In this document: positions 25,908 through 35,321 of the stretch, piece after piece | Layout of the letters: every line of letters starts with the position of its first letter | How positions within the stretch are numbered: position 1 is the first letter of the stretch | NCBI RefSeq assembly: GCF_004087915.1 | Contig: NZ_CP035108.1 | Coordinates: 1,488,001-1,552,000, forward strand | DNA: 64,000 nt | Direction of reading: 5' to 3' | DNA from: Geovibrio thiophilus | GTDB lineage: Bacteria > Chrysiogenota > Deferribacteres > Deferribacterales > Geovibrionaceae | Notes under the pieces: generated by a model | What the model was told of the DNA's origin: nothing | Seen by the model: the letters and a program-made list of their open reading frames with translations, nothing else | Databases searched by the model: none | Position numbers and translations under genes: made by a program

Positions 25908-27075
25908 CATTCTCATCGGAGTGAGCGGAGGAATTGCCTGCTACAAGATACCCACCCTTTGCAGGCTGTTTAAAAAAGAAGGGCATGACGTTAAGGTGAT
26001 CCTTACCGAGAATGCCTCAAAATTTGTCACTCCGCTTACCTTTGAGTCTGTAACCGGAAACAGAGCCTACACGGGTGAGTTTGATCCGGGGCTTGATCCG
26101 GAAATCATTGAACATATTGACCTTGCAGGCTGGGCGGATAAATTTGTCATTGCTCCCGCAACGGCTAATCTTACAGCAAAGGCGGCTTGCGGCATTGCTG
26201 ACAATCTTCTTACGTCCACTCTGCTGGTGTATACAAAACCCGTAATCTTTGTTCCTGCCATGAATACAAATATGTTCAATCATCCCGCTACTCAGGAAAA
26301 TCTCAAAACCCTTGAGAAAAGAGGACACATCATCATAGAACCGGACAGCGGCGAACTTGCGTGCGGAACAAGCGGCAAGGGCAGAATGAAGGAGCCGGAG
26401 GAGCTTTTCAGGCTTATAGAAGGGGAACGCCCGCTTGCGGGTCTTCGTGTTTTGGTTACAGCCGGAGCCACTGTCGAGCCTATTGACCCTGTCCGCTACA
26501 TCTCCAACTACTCCAGCGGTAAAATGGGACTCGCAGTTGCCTCAAAGGCGAGGGAACTCGGGGCCGAGGTGAAGGTGATCGCAGGGAGCATAAGCGCTGA
26601 CTGCTCAGAGTTTGACACTGTTTATGTGAAATCCGCAGAGGATATGCTGAACGCCGTGAGGGAACATGTCGGCTCATGCGATATTCTCATAAAAGCCGCT
26701 GCCGTGGCGGATTATGCTCCGGTAGAAGCCGCAGTGCAGAAAATCAAGAAGAATGACGGAGAGCTTGTTATCCGCCTGAAAAAAAATCCCGATATTTTAA
26801 AAGAGATCGCACCTCTGAAAAAGCACTCTCAGGTGTTCTGCGGTTTTGCTGCGGAGAGTGAAAACCTCAATAAAAACGCGATCCGGAAACTTAATGAAAA
26901 GAAGCTGGATATGATTGTCGCAAACGATATTTCCAGAAAAGATATAGGCTTCGGCTCTGATGACAATGAGGCGGAGATCTTCTTCGCGGACGGTTCATCC
27001 GAACACTTCAGTAAAGGCTCCAAAAAACTGCTTGCCGAAATGATTCTTATACGCGCGGCAGGGCTTCTGAAATGA
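25900..27075 (+). CDS. coaBC: Bifunctional phosphopantothenoylcysteine decarboxylase / phosphopantothenate-cysteine ligase
   Basis: A 391-residue two-domain enzyme of coenzyme A synthesis. The N-terminal flavin decarboxylase (CoaC) begins ILIGVSGGIACYK and contains the PAMNTNMFNHP and GELACGTSGKGRM substrate loops. The CoaB synthetase half begins VLVTAGATVEPIDPVRYISNYSSGKMG, then AAAVADYAP with the conserved KIKK. Overlaps on both sides (8 and 4 bases) indicate a tightly coupled operon. Confidence 0.97.
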   Translation: MANILIGVSGGIACYKIPTLCRLFKKEGHDVKVILTENASKFVTPLTFESVTGNRAYTGEFDPGLDPEIIEHIDLAGWADKFVIAPATANLTAKAACGIADNLLTSTLLVYTKPVIFVPAMNTNMFNHPATQENLKTLEKRGHIIIEPDSGELACGTSGKGRMKEPEELFRLIEGERPLAGLRVLVTAGATVEPIDPVRYISNYSSGKMGLAVASKARELGAEVKVIAGSISADCSEFDTVYVKSAEDMLNAVREHVGSCDILIKAAAVADYAPVEAAVQKIKKNDGELVIRLKKNPDILKEIAPLKKHSQVFCGFAAESENLNKNAIRKLNEKKLDMIVANDISRKDIGFGSDDNEAEIFFADGSSEHFSKGSKKLLAEMILIRAAGLLK

Positions 27076-27713
27076 GCTCCTTCGGCAAAAACCCGATAGA
27101 GGAAATATACGGCGTCAGCCACATTCTGAAACCTGCCGTTCCCGCAAAACAGGAGACTGAGGACGATATGAAAACCCTTGCGGAAAAAGTCGCCGTTTGT
27201 GAGAAATGCGGACTTTCCAAAGGGAGAACAAACTCAGTTTTTTCCGACGGTGATGAAAACGCCGATCTGATGTTTATCGGCGAGGGACCCGGCTATGACG
27301 AGGATATGCAGGGTAAGCCTTTCGTGGGTAAAGCCGGTAAGCTGCTCACAAAAATGATTGAGGCTATGCAGTTTAAGCGTGAGGAAGTTTATATCGCTAA
27401 CATAGTCAAATGCCGTCCGCCCGATAACCGAGCTCCCTTCAGAGAGGAGGCGGAAGCCTGTATCCCGTACCTTTACCGTCAGATAGAGTATGTTAAGCCG
27501 AAGGTCATTGTCTGTCTCGGCAGCGTGGCAACTCAGTACCTGCTTAAAACCACGGCGAGCATTTCCAAAATAAGGGGCGAATTTGTTGATATGAACGGAA
27601 TAATGGTCATGCCGACTTATCATCCTGCTTATCTTCTCCGCAGTCCGAACATGAAAAAGCCGGCTTGGGATGACCTTCAGAAGGTTATGTCTGTTCTTGG
27701 CAAAAAAAGTTAG
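27072..27713 (+). CDS. Family 4 (type a) uracil-DNA glycosylase
   Basis: A 213-residue 4Fe-4S uracil-DNA glycosylase that removes uracil from DNA. The active-site motif is GEGPGYDEDMQGKPFVG and the second motif is TYHPAYLLR. Cluster cysteines are in CEKCGLSKGR, KCRPP and the later EEAEACIPYL. The 40-residue N-terminal extension before CEKCG is short and poorly conserved. An ATGA overlap with coaBC makes it the last gene of the yicC-gmk-rpoZ-coaBC operon. Confidence 0.93.
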   Translation: MSSFGKNPIEEIYGVSHILKPAVPAKQETEDDMKTLAEKVAVCEKCGLSKGRTNSVFSDGDENADLMFIGEGPGYDEDMQGKPFVGKAGKLLTKMIEAMQFKREEVYIANIVKCRPPDNRAPFREEAEACIPYLYRQIEYVKPKVIVCLGSVATQYLLKTTASISKIRGEFVDMNGIMVMPTYHPAYLLRSPNMKKPAWDDLQKVMSVLGKKS

Positions 27714-27788
27714 CCTGAATACATAATTTTCCGTTGCATAAACAGGAAACATGTTAAAATTTATCATTACTCAATTCGAGGTGTGGTG

Positions 27789-28988
27789 ATGAGAAGAGTT
27801 ATTTTACTTGCCCTTGCGGCGGCAGTCGCGGGCTGTACAGGAGGGGGACCCAATGTGGATCCGATGTCTGCTCAGGTTAGCTCGGCAGATGCAGAGATGG
27901 TTGTTATCCCCGAAGTATGCAAAAGTTATTACAAGTTTGACAAGCCCAGAGTCGCTGTCGCTCAGTTTATGAACAACACTTCATATGGAAAAATGACTGC
28001 GGCTAACACAAGCTTCGCGGGCAAGTCCACAACCAAGCGCACCAGTGCCGGCGTTGCAGGAGTGGTTGTTGCTCCCGGAGCAGTCGGAGTAGGTCATGTG
28101 GGAGCTTCCAAGACTGATGTTACGTCTTCAGGTCAGGTTGATACCTACATGAGGGAAGTTGCGCCGAAGATAGGCGAATACGCCCAGTCAGCGACGGAAA
28201 ACATTGTGGCTAACATAGGCGGAATGAGCATCTTTGACAGATCAAGCCTTGAAAGCATACTCAGCGAACAGAAATTTCAAATGGCAATAGCCGATCCTGA
28301 TACAGCAGTCAGGGCAGGCAAGCTTGCCGGCGTTCAGTATATTTTCGCAGGCACTGTGGACAGCATAAGCGCCAAATACATTGCTCCGGACAACAATAAA
28401 ACCTCTGATACCGGCAATGCGTGGGCTAACCTTGCTCTTGCTTTAGGTAAAGCCGCCGCTAATACCCAGACAGGCTGGATCGTCAATATTGAAATGACTG
28501 TAAAGATGATCGAAGTTGAAACCGGTCAGGTTATAATCAACACTAAAGTCAAAGGTCGCGAAGTTGCGGGCGGAGGGCAGGGTCTTAACCCCGAACTCAT
28601 AGCAGAAGCCGCTAAAAAAGCCATGGGCGAAGCCATAGACGATGTTAAGCCCGATCTTTCCCAGAGATTTTCCCCAAAAGGCTACATAAAGCAGATACGA
28701 GGCAATAAGACTCTCGCTCTTGTTAACATGGGCAGCGACGCTGGAGTAAAATCAGGGGAGAAGCTTGAGGCTTACGAATTCATAGAAATCTCCGATCCGT
28801 TTACAGGGCAGAAGTCATGCAATATGGCAAAAATTCCAGTGGAGCTGACTATCTCCGATCAGATAGCTCAGGATCAGGCATGGGCTAAAATAGACGGTAA
28901 ACCCGAAGCCCTCGCCAGAGTTAAAACAGGCTCTATCATCAAGCGTGAAAAGCTTGAAGGTCAGAGCATGTTCAAGAAGATGTTTTAA
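27789..28988 (+). CDS. CsgG-family outer-membrane lipoprotein
   Basis: The start is at ATG 27789, although two GTG codons sit immediately upstream. A lipoprotein signal ends VAGC (Cys16) with Thr at +2, predicting outer-membrane sorting. The 399-residue product has the CsgG-type core (KPRVAVAQFMNNTSYG..., then YAQSATENIVANIGGMSIFDRSSLESILSEQ and AGKLAGVQYIFAGTV). A glycine/valine-rich insert lies at about residues 85-115. CsgG forms the curli secretion pore, but no curlin genes are near; related HfaB-like proteins serve other surface structures. The following two secreted proteins are candidate partners. Confidence 0.85.
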   Translation: MRRVILLALAAAVAGCTGGGPNVDPMSAQVSSADAEMVVIPEVCKSYYKFDKPRVAVAQFMNNTSYGKMTAANTSFAGKSTTKRTSAGVAGVVVAPGAVGVGHVGASKTDVTSSGQVDTYMREVAPKIGEYAQSATENIVANIGGMSIFDRSSLESILSEQKFQMAIADPDTAVRAGKLAGVQYIFAGTVDSISAKYIAPDNNKTSDTGNAWANLALALGKAAANTQTGWIVNIEMTVKMIEVETGQVIINTKVKGREVAGGGQGLNPELIAEAAKKAMGEAIDDVKPDLSQRFSPKGYIKQIRGNKTLALVNMGSDAGVKSGEKLEAYEFIEISDPFTGQKSCNMAKIPVELTISDQIAQDQAWAKIDGKPEALARVKTGSIIKREKLEGQSMFKKMF

Positions 28989-29000
28989 TAACCTTTAAAG

Positions 29001-29043
29001 GAAGAAGACCGGATGCTGAAATTCGGTTTTCTTCTTTCTTTTC
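29001..29043 (+). terminator. Probable terminator after CsgG-like gene
   Basis: GAAGAAGACCG pairs with CGGTTTTCTTC (one G-T wobble), with a 12-base loop and a T-rich tail (TTTCTTTTC). The tail is imperfect, so partial readthrough is likely. Confidence 0.6.
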
Positions 29044-29152
29044 ATAAAAGTTTAATCCGCTCCGCGCAGGTTTCCTTTCAAATGTGTTTTTTACCTTGTT
29101 AAGTCTTTTCATCAAAGTTAAAATCATAAAAAGCCCAGCGGGAGGAACAGCC

Positions 29153-29911
29153 ATAAATCCGAAGAATTTGCTTCTGTGTTTTCTGTTCATATTTTCGACC
29201 GCCGCCTACGGAGCGGACAGTGCATTTCCGCCCGAGACTCTCAGTCATCTTGATATACTCAACAGCGGCAGGATCACCGTTATCGGTTCATCCCCCGAAG
29301 GGCTGAAAGTAAATGACGCTCTGAGACGAGCGAGGATAGAGGCTGAGGAAAAAGCCCATGCCATACTCTCCGATCTTCCCGTGAGCGGACTCAGAACATT
29401 AGAGGACGCGGCGCTTTTTGACAATGAATCGGAGCATGTTTTCAGGGAGCTGCTCTCCTCTCTTTCATCATGTAAGAGCAAAGGAATTTACGACAAAGCG
29501 AAGAAAAAAGGCTATTATTGTTTAACAGGAAGGATTGATCCGCTTGAGATTCTGGCAGAGAAGTCCTCCGCTGCCGTGAAATCAGAGCCGGACGGCACTG
29601 CCGCTGAATACGACTCCGTGATAATAAACGCTGCTGTCGGCGTATTCGTTCCCGCTCTTATGAACAGGATATATGCCGCTGACGGAACGGAGATATGGAA
29701 CAGAGCCTTCGGTCATCCGGTTTATGTGACCGATATGCCGGATGCTGTGACTCTGCTTTTTCAGGAAGGCAGACGTAAGCCGCTTTCTCTGAACGCTGAA
29801 AGAGTGGCTTCTTACACGGATGTTTATCTCGGCAAAACCGCGTCCGATGAACTGAAAAGACTGCTTTCAGCCGGAACGGATGTTAAAATTGTATTTGCAT
29901 TTCTCAAATAA
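29153..29911 (+). CDS. Exported protein of unknown function, possible AUA start
   Basis: No family recognised. The frame has only GTG 29084 (no ribosome site) and internal TTGs as standard starts. A strong GGGAGG, however, sits 7 bases before ATA 29153, and translation from there gives a perfect signal peptide (NPKNLLLCFLFIFSTAAYGA, cleavage AYGA|DS). The mature protein of about 230 residues is partly helical, with an early segment LKVNDALRRARIEAEEKAHAIL resembling FlgT/LPP20-like N-terminal domains of the next gene. It is probably periplasmic. It lies 20 bases before the next gene, so they form one operon. Confidence 0.7.
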   Translation: MNPKNLLLCFLFIFSTAAYGADSAFPPETLSHLDILNSGRITVIGSSPEGLKVNDALRRARIEAEEKAHAILSDLPVSGLRTLEDAALFDNESEHVFRELLSSLSSCKSKGIYDKAKKKGYYCLTGRIDPLEILAEKSSAAVKSEPDGTAAEYDSVIINAAVGVFVPALMNRIYAADGTEIWNRAFGHPVYVTDMPDAVTLLFQEGRRKPLSLNAERVASYTDVYLGKTASDELKRLLSAGTDVKIVFAFLK

Positions 29912-29931
29912 ATTGCTCAAACGAGGTTTGT

Positions 29932-31035
29932 ATGAAAAAACTGATTATGCTGCTTGCAGCCGTTTTTATGTGCGGCGCTGTTTATGCCCAGCCTGTAAAG
30001 GTCAGTGCCATAGGTGAGGCTGATATAACGGGCGGTGACACCGCTTCGGCAAGGACAATCGCCATAGCCAGAGCAAAATGGGCAGCCCTTGAGGAAGCCG
30101 CAGGGGTCAAAGTCAAGTCAGATGCTATACTCCAGAACGCCGTGCTTGTGGATGAAGCCATCAAAACCGAGGTTCAGGGTGTTATCAAAAGCTTTAACAT
30201 AACCGGAGAAGAGAAGGACAGCTCCATATACAGAGTTCAGATCTCCGCCATGGTTGAGAAAACAAAGGCGGAAAGCGCTGTGGGTGTGGTATCCAAAAAT
30301 ACGACCATCTCCGTTATGCTGCCTGTTGTTTTCCCGAACGGCAGGGTTGAGGAATCCAGCGCTCTTTCAGAGAATGTGATAAACGAGCTCACCTCACGCA
30401 ATATGGAAGTAGTGGATATGGCGGGCGGAAACGGCTTCGGAGTGAAGGAACTCGAAAGAGCCATGAAGTCGAACGATTATCTCGCGCTGAGAAATGCCGC
30501 TTTCAAAAACCTGTCCAACACTATTCTCATCGGCAAAGTTGAAACCACCGCTACCGCACAGCAGGGAACGGACATAGGCTACGGCGTCTCATTGCCTTTT
30601 AATGTTGTAACGGGCAGGCTCACTTACAGGCTCATAACCGAGAAATACGGCAACAGGGTTATTCTCGCCAGCGGGTACATCCCCGTGAGAGGGCAGGGCA
30701 CAACCATTGAGGACGCAACCTTCAGGATGACGGAAAATCTCCGTGATTCCGTTGCCAATACCCTTGTCGGCATAGTGATGGAAAAAATGCAGGGCGCGAA
30801 CAGCAGGATGGTCACTGTCCGGCTCATGGGCAGGACAGATATAGATAAGCTCATGCAGCTTAAACAGATGCTCACCTACACAAGCTGGGTGCTTGAGGTG
30901 AAGGATCAGGGTGTTGACGCCCTTGCGGTTACTTATCCCGAAAAATCGCTGTACCTTGCTACCTCAATAAACGGCAGGGGCGGCTTCAAAGTGGAAAAAT
31001 TCTCAGACTATGAAATAGCAGTATCTCCCCAATAA
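29932..31035 (+). CDS. Exported FlgT/LPP20-like protein of unknown function
   Basis: A 367-residue protein with a clear signal peptide (KKLIMLLAAVFMCGAVYA). Directly after it comes a GEADITGGDTASARTIAIARAKWAALEEAAGVKVKS segment with the pattern of the N-terminal domain of FlgT and LPP20-type proteins. Then follows a mixed domain (NTTISVMLPVVFPNGR...) recalling the CsgG/TolB-N fold. No membrane helix is visible after the signal, so it is probably periplasmic or outer-membrane associated. The neighbourhood with the CsgG-like lipoprotein suggests a shared envelope complex. Function is unknown. Confidence 0.75.
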   Translation: MKKLIMLLAAVFMCGAVYAQPVKVSAIGEADITGGDTASARTIAIARAKWAALEEAAGVKVKSDAILQNAVLVDEAIKTEVQGVIKSFNITGEEKDSSIYRVQISAMVEKTKAESAVGVVSKNTTISVMLPVVFPNGRVEESSALSENVINELTSRNMEVVDMAGGNGFGVKELERAMKSNDYLALRNAAFKNLSNTILIGKVETTATAQQGTDIGYGVSLPFNVVTGRLTYRLITEKYGNRVILASGYIPVRGQGTTIEDATFRMTENLRDSVANTLVGIVMEKMQGANSRMVTVRLMGRTDIDKLMQLKQMLTYTSWVLEVKDQGVDALAVTYPEKSLYLATSINGRGGFKVEKFSDYEIAVSPQ

Positions 31036-31056
31036 ATCATAAACCGGCGGTAGCTT

Positions 31057-33144
31057 ATGAAGATTATTCCATCATTCTTAAGGAATTATAAATTCGGGCT
31101 TCTGGTCGGTTTTCTTGTTTTTTCGGCACTTCTTTTCGGCTTTCAGCCCGGGTTCATAGACAAGTTCGCTCTCGGTATTGAAGACGGTAAGTTCCACTTC
31201 CGTTCCGCAGTCGGCATGACACCGAAGCCCTATGAGGACATGGTGATAGTAACCGTGGACGAATACAGCGTAAACAAGCTGGGGCGCTGGCCTTGGCGCA
31301 GGGATGTCATAGGGGATCTTTTCTACAATCTCCGAAACGCCGGCGTGGTCACCTTGGATATTGTTTTTTCCGAACACACGGAGCCCGAGCGTGATAACTA
31401 TCTGGCGGAAAAGATTCTGGATGCGGATAACATTGTCCTCGGTTTCTTCATGCGGGATGATGCCACTCAGGAAACCACTGAGGACACCATATATGCCCTT
31501 GAGGACTGCGCTTATCTCTCATTCAAGATGCTGGACAACACCACTGCGGTTAAGGAATTTCCTTTCGCCGAAGTAAATATAGACGAAATAGCCCACATGG
31601 GGCTGACATGCGCCTACTTCAACACGGAAGCCGACGCTGACGGTCTCTACAGACGATACCCCATAACATACATCCACAAGGGCTATCTGTTTTCGCCGTT
31701 GGGGATTCAGGCGCTGCGCTATTACCTGAATCAGGATGTGGAGCTTGTAATTGATAAAAACGGGGTGAAGAAGTTTGCTCTCGGCGATATAGTTTTCAAT
31801 AACCAGAGCTACTTTAAGCTCAATTACTATGATGATGTAAAATATGTCTCTGCGTATGATGTTTATTCCGGCAAGATTCCGCCTGAATTCTTCGATAATA
31901 AGATAGTCGTCGTGGGAGTCACGGAAACGGCTGTTTACGATATGCGTCCCACACCCATAAGCCCAATCACCCCCGGGGTGTCGCTCCATTACACAGCGAT
32001 AAGCAACCTGCTTCAGGGGCATCTTATCAAGTGGCACAATGCTTGGGATTATATGCTTATTATCCCCGTGCTTATTATCATCTTTGCTCTCAGCTTCATA
32101 AAAAAGCAGTACCTGCGGTGGTCATTGTATGTTCTGGCTCTGGGTTCGGTTTTTGCCGTTTCCTACAGTGTTTTCATCTATTTCAATATATGGCTGAGAG
32201 AGTTCTACGCTTTGTTCCCTGCCGTGCTGATGATCGTGGGTACTGAGGCGGTGGCCTTCTTCAAGACGGAGCTTCATGCCCTTGAGGTGAAAAAGGCTTT
32301 CGGCTCATATGTTTCACCCGAGCTTGTGGAGGAGATACTAAATAATCCCGACGGGCTTGAGCTTGGCGGTCAGGAAAGGGATCTTACGATTCTTTTCTCC
32401 GATATACGGGGGTTCACAACCCTTTCGGAAAGTCTTACCCCTACTGCGCTTGTATCCATGCTGAACAGGCTTCTTGATCCGATGACAAACGTCATTCTCA
32501 AAAACAGAGGCATGCTTGATAAATACATCGGCGATGCGATGATGGCAGTTTTCAACACTCCCGTTGATGTGCCGGATCATCCCGACAAGGCTGTGAAAAG
32601 CGCTCTTGAGTTGCTGGAAACATTGAAAGTGGTGAACGCTGAGTTCGCTAAAGAGGGCATACCTGTGGTGGACATAGGCATAGGAGTAAACACCGGAACA
32701 GTAGTCGTGGGCAACATGGGCTCAAAGGTGCGCTTTGAGTACACGGCGATAGGCGACAGCGTTAACCTTGCCTCCCGTTTGGAAGGACTGTGCAAGCAGT
32801 ACAAAAACAGAATAGTGATCAGCGAATTTACCCGAAACAGACTCACGCTTCCGTTGATATGCCGTGTGCTGGACAAAGTGCGGGTGAAGGGCAAGCACAA
32901 GCCGGTGGAGATTTTCGAGCCCATGGCTGACACGCCGGAGAACAGGGAAATTAAAGACAGCTTTGAAAAAGCCCTTGATAAATATTTCAACATGAATTTC
33001 AATGAAGCGCTTGCCATTTTTCGTGACATAGCGGAAAAATTTTCAGACGGTCCTTCAGAGGTTTTTGCGGAAAGATGCGCGGATTTCCTTAAGGAGCCGC
33101 CCGAAAAAGACTGGGACGGAGTGTACACTCTGAAATCAAAATAG
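31057..33144 (+). CDS. CHASE2-domain class III adenylate/guanylate cyclase
   Basis: A 695-residue membrane sensor cyclase. One N-terminal helix (about 12-32) is followed by a large extracytoplasmic CHASE2 domain (VTVDEYSVNKLGRWPWRRDV...) to about residue 320, then three closely spaced membrane helices (about 325-400). The class III catalytic domain contains FSDIRGFTTLSE (metal Asp), DKYIGDAMMAVFN (second Asp) and TAIGDSVNLASRLE (transition-state Asn/Arg). It makes cAMP (or cGMP) in response to an unknown envelope signal. It is 21 bases after the secreted-protein gene, so the signal may come from that system. Confidence 0.93.
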   Translation: MKIIPSFLRNYKFGLLVGFLVFSALLFGFQPGFIDKFALGIEDGKFHFRSAVGMTPKPYEDMVIVTVDEYSVNKLGRWPWRRDVIGDLFYNLRNAGVVTLDIVFSEHTEPERDNYLAEKILDADNIVLGFFMRDDATQETTEDTIYALEDCAYLSFKMLDNTTAVKEFPFAEVNIDEIAHMGLTCAYFNTEADADGLYRRYPITYIHKGYLFSPLGIQALRYYLNQDVELVIDKNGVKKFALGDIVFNNQSYFKLNYYDDVKYVSAYDVYSGKIPPEFFDNKIVVVGVTETAVYDMRPTPISPITPGVSLHYTAISNLLQGHLIKWHNAWDYMLIIPVLIIIFALSFIKKQYLRWSLYVLALGSVFAVSYSVFIYFNIWLREFYALFPAVLMIVGTEAVAFFKTELHALEVKKAFGSYVSPELVEEILNNPDGLELGGQERDLTILFSDIRGFTTLSESLTPTALVSMLNRLLDPMTNVILKNRGMLDKYIGDAMMAVFNTPVDVPDHPDKAVKSALELLETLKVVNAEFAKEGIPVVDIGIGVNTGTVVVGNMGSKVRFEYTAIGDSVNLASRLEGLCKQYKNRIVISEFTRNRLTLPLICRVLDKVRVKGKHKPVEIFEPMADTPENREIKDSFEKALDKYFNMNFNEALAIFRDIAEKFSDGPSEVFAERCADFLKEPPEKDWDGVYTLKSK

Positions 33145-33156
33145 GAAGTGCTTAAT

Positions 33157-33831
33157 ATGTCAAAGAAAAAAGCTGTTGTTCTCGTAAGCGGAGGCATGGA
33201 CAGCTGTGTTACCGCCGCTGTTGCCGCACAGAATTACGAGCCTTGCTTTCTCCATGTAAATTACGGTCAGAAAACAGAAAACAGGGAATCTAAAGCCTTT
33301 GAGGCTCTTTGTCTGGCTTACGGAATAAAAAGAAAACTTGTTGTGGACATCAGCTATCTCAGGGAGATAGGCGGCTCATCGCTCACTGACGACGCCATAG
33401 AGGTTGAAGAGGGCGAGCTGGACAGGCAGGGGATACCGAAGACTTATGTCCCTTTCCGCAATGCGAATATACTCTCCATCGCCGCAAGCTGGGCGGAGGT
33501 TCTTGAAGCCTCAGCTATTTTTATAGGCGCAGTGGAGGAGGACGGCAGCGGCTATCCGGACTGCCGCAGGGTGTTCTACGATGCTTTCGAGGCGGCGATA
33601 GACGCCGGAACCAGACCTGAAACGAAAATTAAAATTGAAACTCCGCTCATTTCCATGAAAAAATGCGATATAGTTAAACTGGGCAAGGAACTCGGCGCGC
33701 CCCTTGAGCTTTCATGGTCATGCTATAAAAGCGAGGATGAGGCGTGCGGCGAGTGCGACAGCTGCCTCCTGCGCCTGAGAGGGTTTAAGCAGGCGGGTTA
33801 CGAAGATCCCATCCCCTATAAAAAAAGATAA
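33157..33831 (+). CDS. queC: 7-cyano-7-deazaguanine synthase
   Basis: The start is at ATG 33157 with AGGAAG upstream; a GTG three codons earlier is in frame. The 224-residue ATP-pyrophosphatase converts 7-carboxy-7-deazaguanine to preQ0 for queuosine tRNA modification. The PP-loop is VLVSGGMDS. The zinc site is C-terminal (SWSC, then [10 protein letters not shown]). [15 protein letters not shown] is the conserved central segment. No other que genes are in view. It follows the cyclase by 12 bases. Confidence 0.96.
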   Translation: MSKKKAVVLVSGGMDSCVTAAVAAQNYEPCFLHVNYGQKTENRESKAFEALCLAYGIKRKLVVDISYLREIGGSSLTDDAIEVEEGELDRQGIPKTYVPFRNANILSIAASWAEVLEASAIFIGAVEEDGSGYPDCRRVFYDAFEAAIDAGTRPETKIKIETPLISMKKCDIVKLGKELGAPLELSWSCYKSEDEACGECDSCLLRLRGFKQAGYEDPIPYKKR

Positions 33832-33843
33832 TGGTGTGAACCG

Positions 33844-34806
33844 ATGAAAAAGATTGCCGTTATGACCAGCGGAGGCGACAGCCCCGGAATGAACGCCGCC
33901 ATCAGAAGCGTTGTGAGAACAGGACTAGCCAATGGTATCGAGGTTTTCGGAATCGAGCAGGGCTACAAGGGCTTGATCGAAAACAGGATGCGCAGCCTTT
34001 CCAGCAAGGATGTTTCCAATATGGTTTACAGAGGCGGAACATTCCTCCGAAGTGCCAGATGTCTGGAGTTTAAAACTGAGGAAGGGCAGAAACTCGCTGT
34101 CAGCAGCCTTGAAAAAAACGGCATAGATGGGCTGGTTGTCATAGGCGGCGACGGTTCACTCACCGGAGCTAAAATCCTTGCGGAAAACTACGGCGTGAAA
34201 GTCATAGGTCTGCCGGGCTCAATAGATAACGATATATACGGAACAAACACTTCCATAGGTGTTGATACGGCGCTGAACAATATAGTCCACGCCATAGACA
34301 CCATAAACGACACCGCAAGCTCCCATGACAGAACCTTTATAATAGAGGTGATGGGAAGAAACTGCGGCTATCTCGCAGTGATGTCCGCCATAGCAGGCGG
34401 GGCGGAGACTGCGCTTATTCCGGAGGTTCCGTATCATTTGGAAAGCATAATAGCCAAAATTAAGAAGAGATACGAGGAAGGCAAGACCAGAAGCGTTATC
34501 ATTCTGGCGGAGGGTGTCGGTTCCGCTTACGATTTCGGCAAAACCTTTGAGCTTATCGGAGGATTCGAGACACGGATCATCGTTCTCGGACACATACAGA
34601 GAGGCGGCAGCCCCACATACTTTGACCGCATACTCGCCACCAGAATGGGCGACGCAGCGGTGAGAGGGCTTATGAACGGCAAAACATCCTGCATGACTGC
34701 ACTTACCGGAAGAGAGATAGAGCTTATGCCTCTGTCCGAAATAATAGGGAGGAAAAAGGTGTTCGACGCCGCATTGCTGAAAATGGCGGAAGATTTAAGC
34801 ACATAG
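33844..34806 (+). CDS. pfkA: ATP-dependent 6-phosphofructokinase
   Basis: A 320-residue PfkA of bacterial length. The ATP site has TSGGDSPGMNAAIR and GGDGSLTGA; the glycine after GGD favours ATP over pyrophosphate. The catalytic loop is PGSIDNDIYGTNTSIG with Asp as the base, and the fructose-phosphate contacts lie in MGRNCGYLA and HIQRGGSPT. It commits fructose 6-phosphate to glycolysis. It sits 12 bases after queC in the long operon, an unusual neighbour. Confidence 0.97.
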   Translation: MKKIAVMTSGGDSPGMNAAIRSVVRTGLANGIEVFGIEQGYKGLIENRMRSLSSKDVSNMVYRGGTFLRSARCLEFKTEEGQKLAVSSLEKNGIDGLVVIGGDGSLTGAKILAENYGVKVIGLPGSIDNDIYGTNTSIGVDTALNNIVHAIDTINDTASSHDRTFIIEVMGRNCGYLAVMSAIAGGAETALIPEVPYHLESIIAKIKKRYEEGKTRSVIILAEGVGSAYDFGKTFELIGGFETRIIVLGHIQRGGSPTYFDRILATRMGDAAVRGLMNGKTSCMTALTGREIELMPLSEIIGRKKVFDAALLKMAEDLST

Positions 34807-34815
34807 GAGAGATCC

Positions 34816-35319
34816 ATGAGCGTTACCACAAAGACGGGAGACAAAGGGCAGACCTCTCTTTACACAGGGGAGAGAGTGGACAAGGATGATCCGGTTATGG
34901 AGTTTCTCGGAACCGGAGACGAGCTTGTATCAAATCTCGGGGAACTGCGTCTGAGAGTGAGCGCTCATGCCGAGGATATTCTGCGGATACAGAAGACAAT
35001 TTTTCGCATAAACTCATACGCCGCCACGAAGAAAGGACGGGAAAGGTTCCTGATTCCGCAGGAAGAGGTGGATTTTCTGGAAGGAAAAACCAAGGAGTTT
35101 GAGGGCATAACCGGAGAGCTTCACGGATTCATCATACCTTCGGAAAATCTCAACGCGTCCAAGGCGGATATATGCCGGACTGTGGCAAGAAGATATGAAA
35201 GAAGATTGATAACTTTGTCTGCTTATGTTAATTTTGACACTGTCGTCAGAAAGTATGTTAACAGGCTGTCCGACATGCTTTTTATGATGGCGAGAGTGAT
35301 AGGAAAGGAGAAAGACTGA
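34816..35319 (+). CDS. PduO-type cob(I)alamin adenosyltransferase
   Basis: A 167-residue trimeric ATP:cob(I)alamin adenosyltransferase. Conserved features are the N-terminal ATP loop TKTGDKGQTSLYTGERVDKDD, the segment containing ELRLRVSAH, and the helix CRTVARRYERRL, whose arginines bind ATP. It makes adenosylcobalamin for B12-dependent enzymes. GGAGAG precedes the ATG, and it is closely spaced on both sides (9 and 2 bases). Confidence 0.93.
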   Translation: MSVTTKTGDKGQTSLYTGERVDKDDPVMEFLGTGDELVSNLGELRLRVSAHAEDILRIQKTIFRINSYAATKKGRERFLIPQEEVDFLEGKTKEFEGITGELHGFIIPSENLNASKADICRTVARRYERRLITLSAYVNFDTVVRKYVNRLSDMLFMMARVIGKEKD

Positions 35320-35321
35320 AA

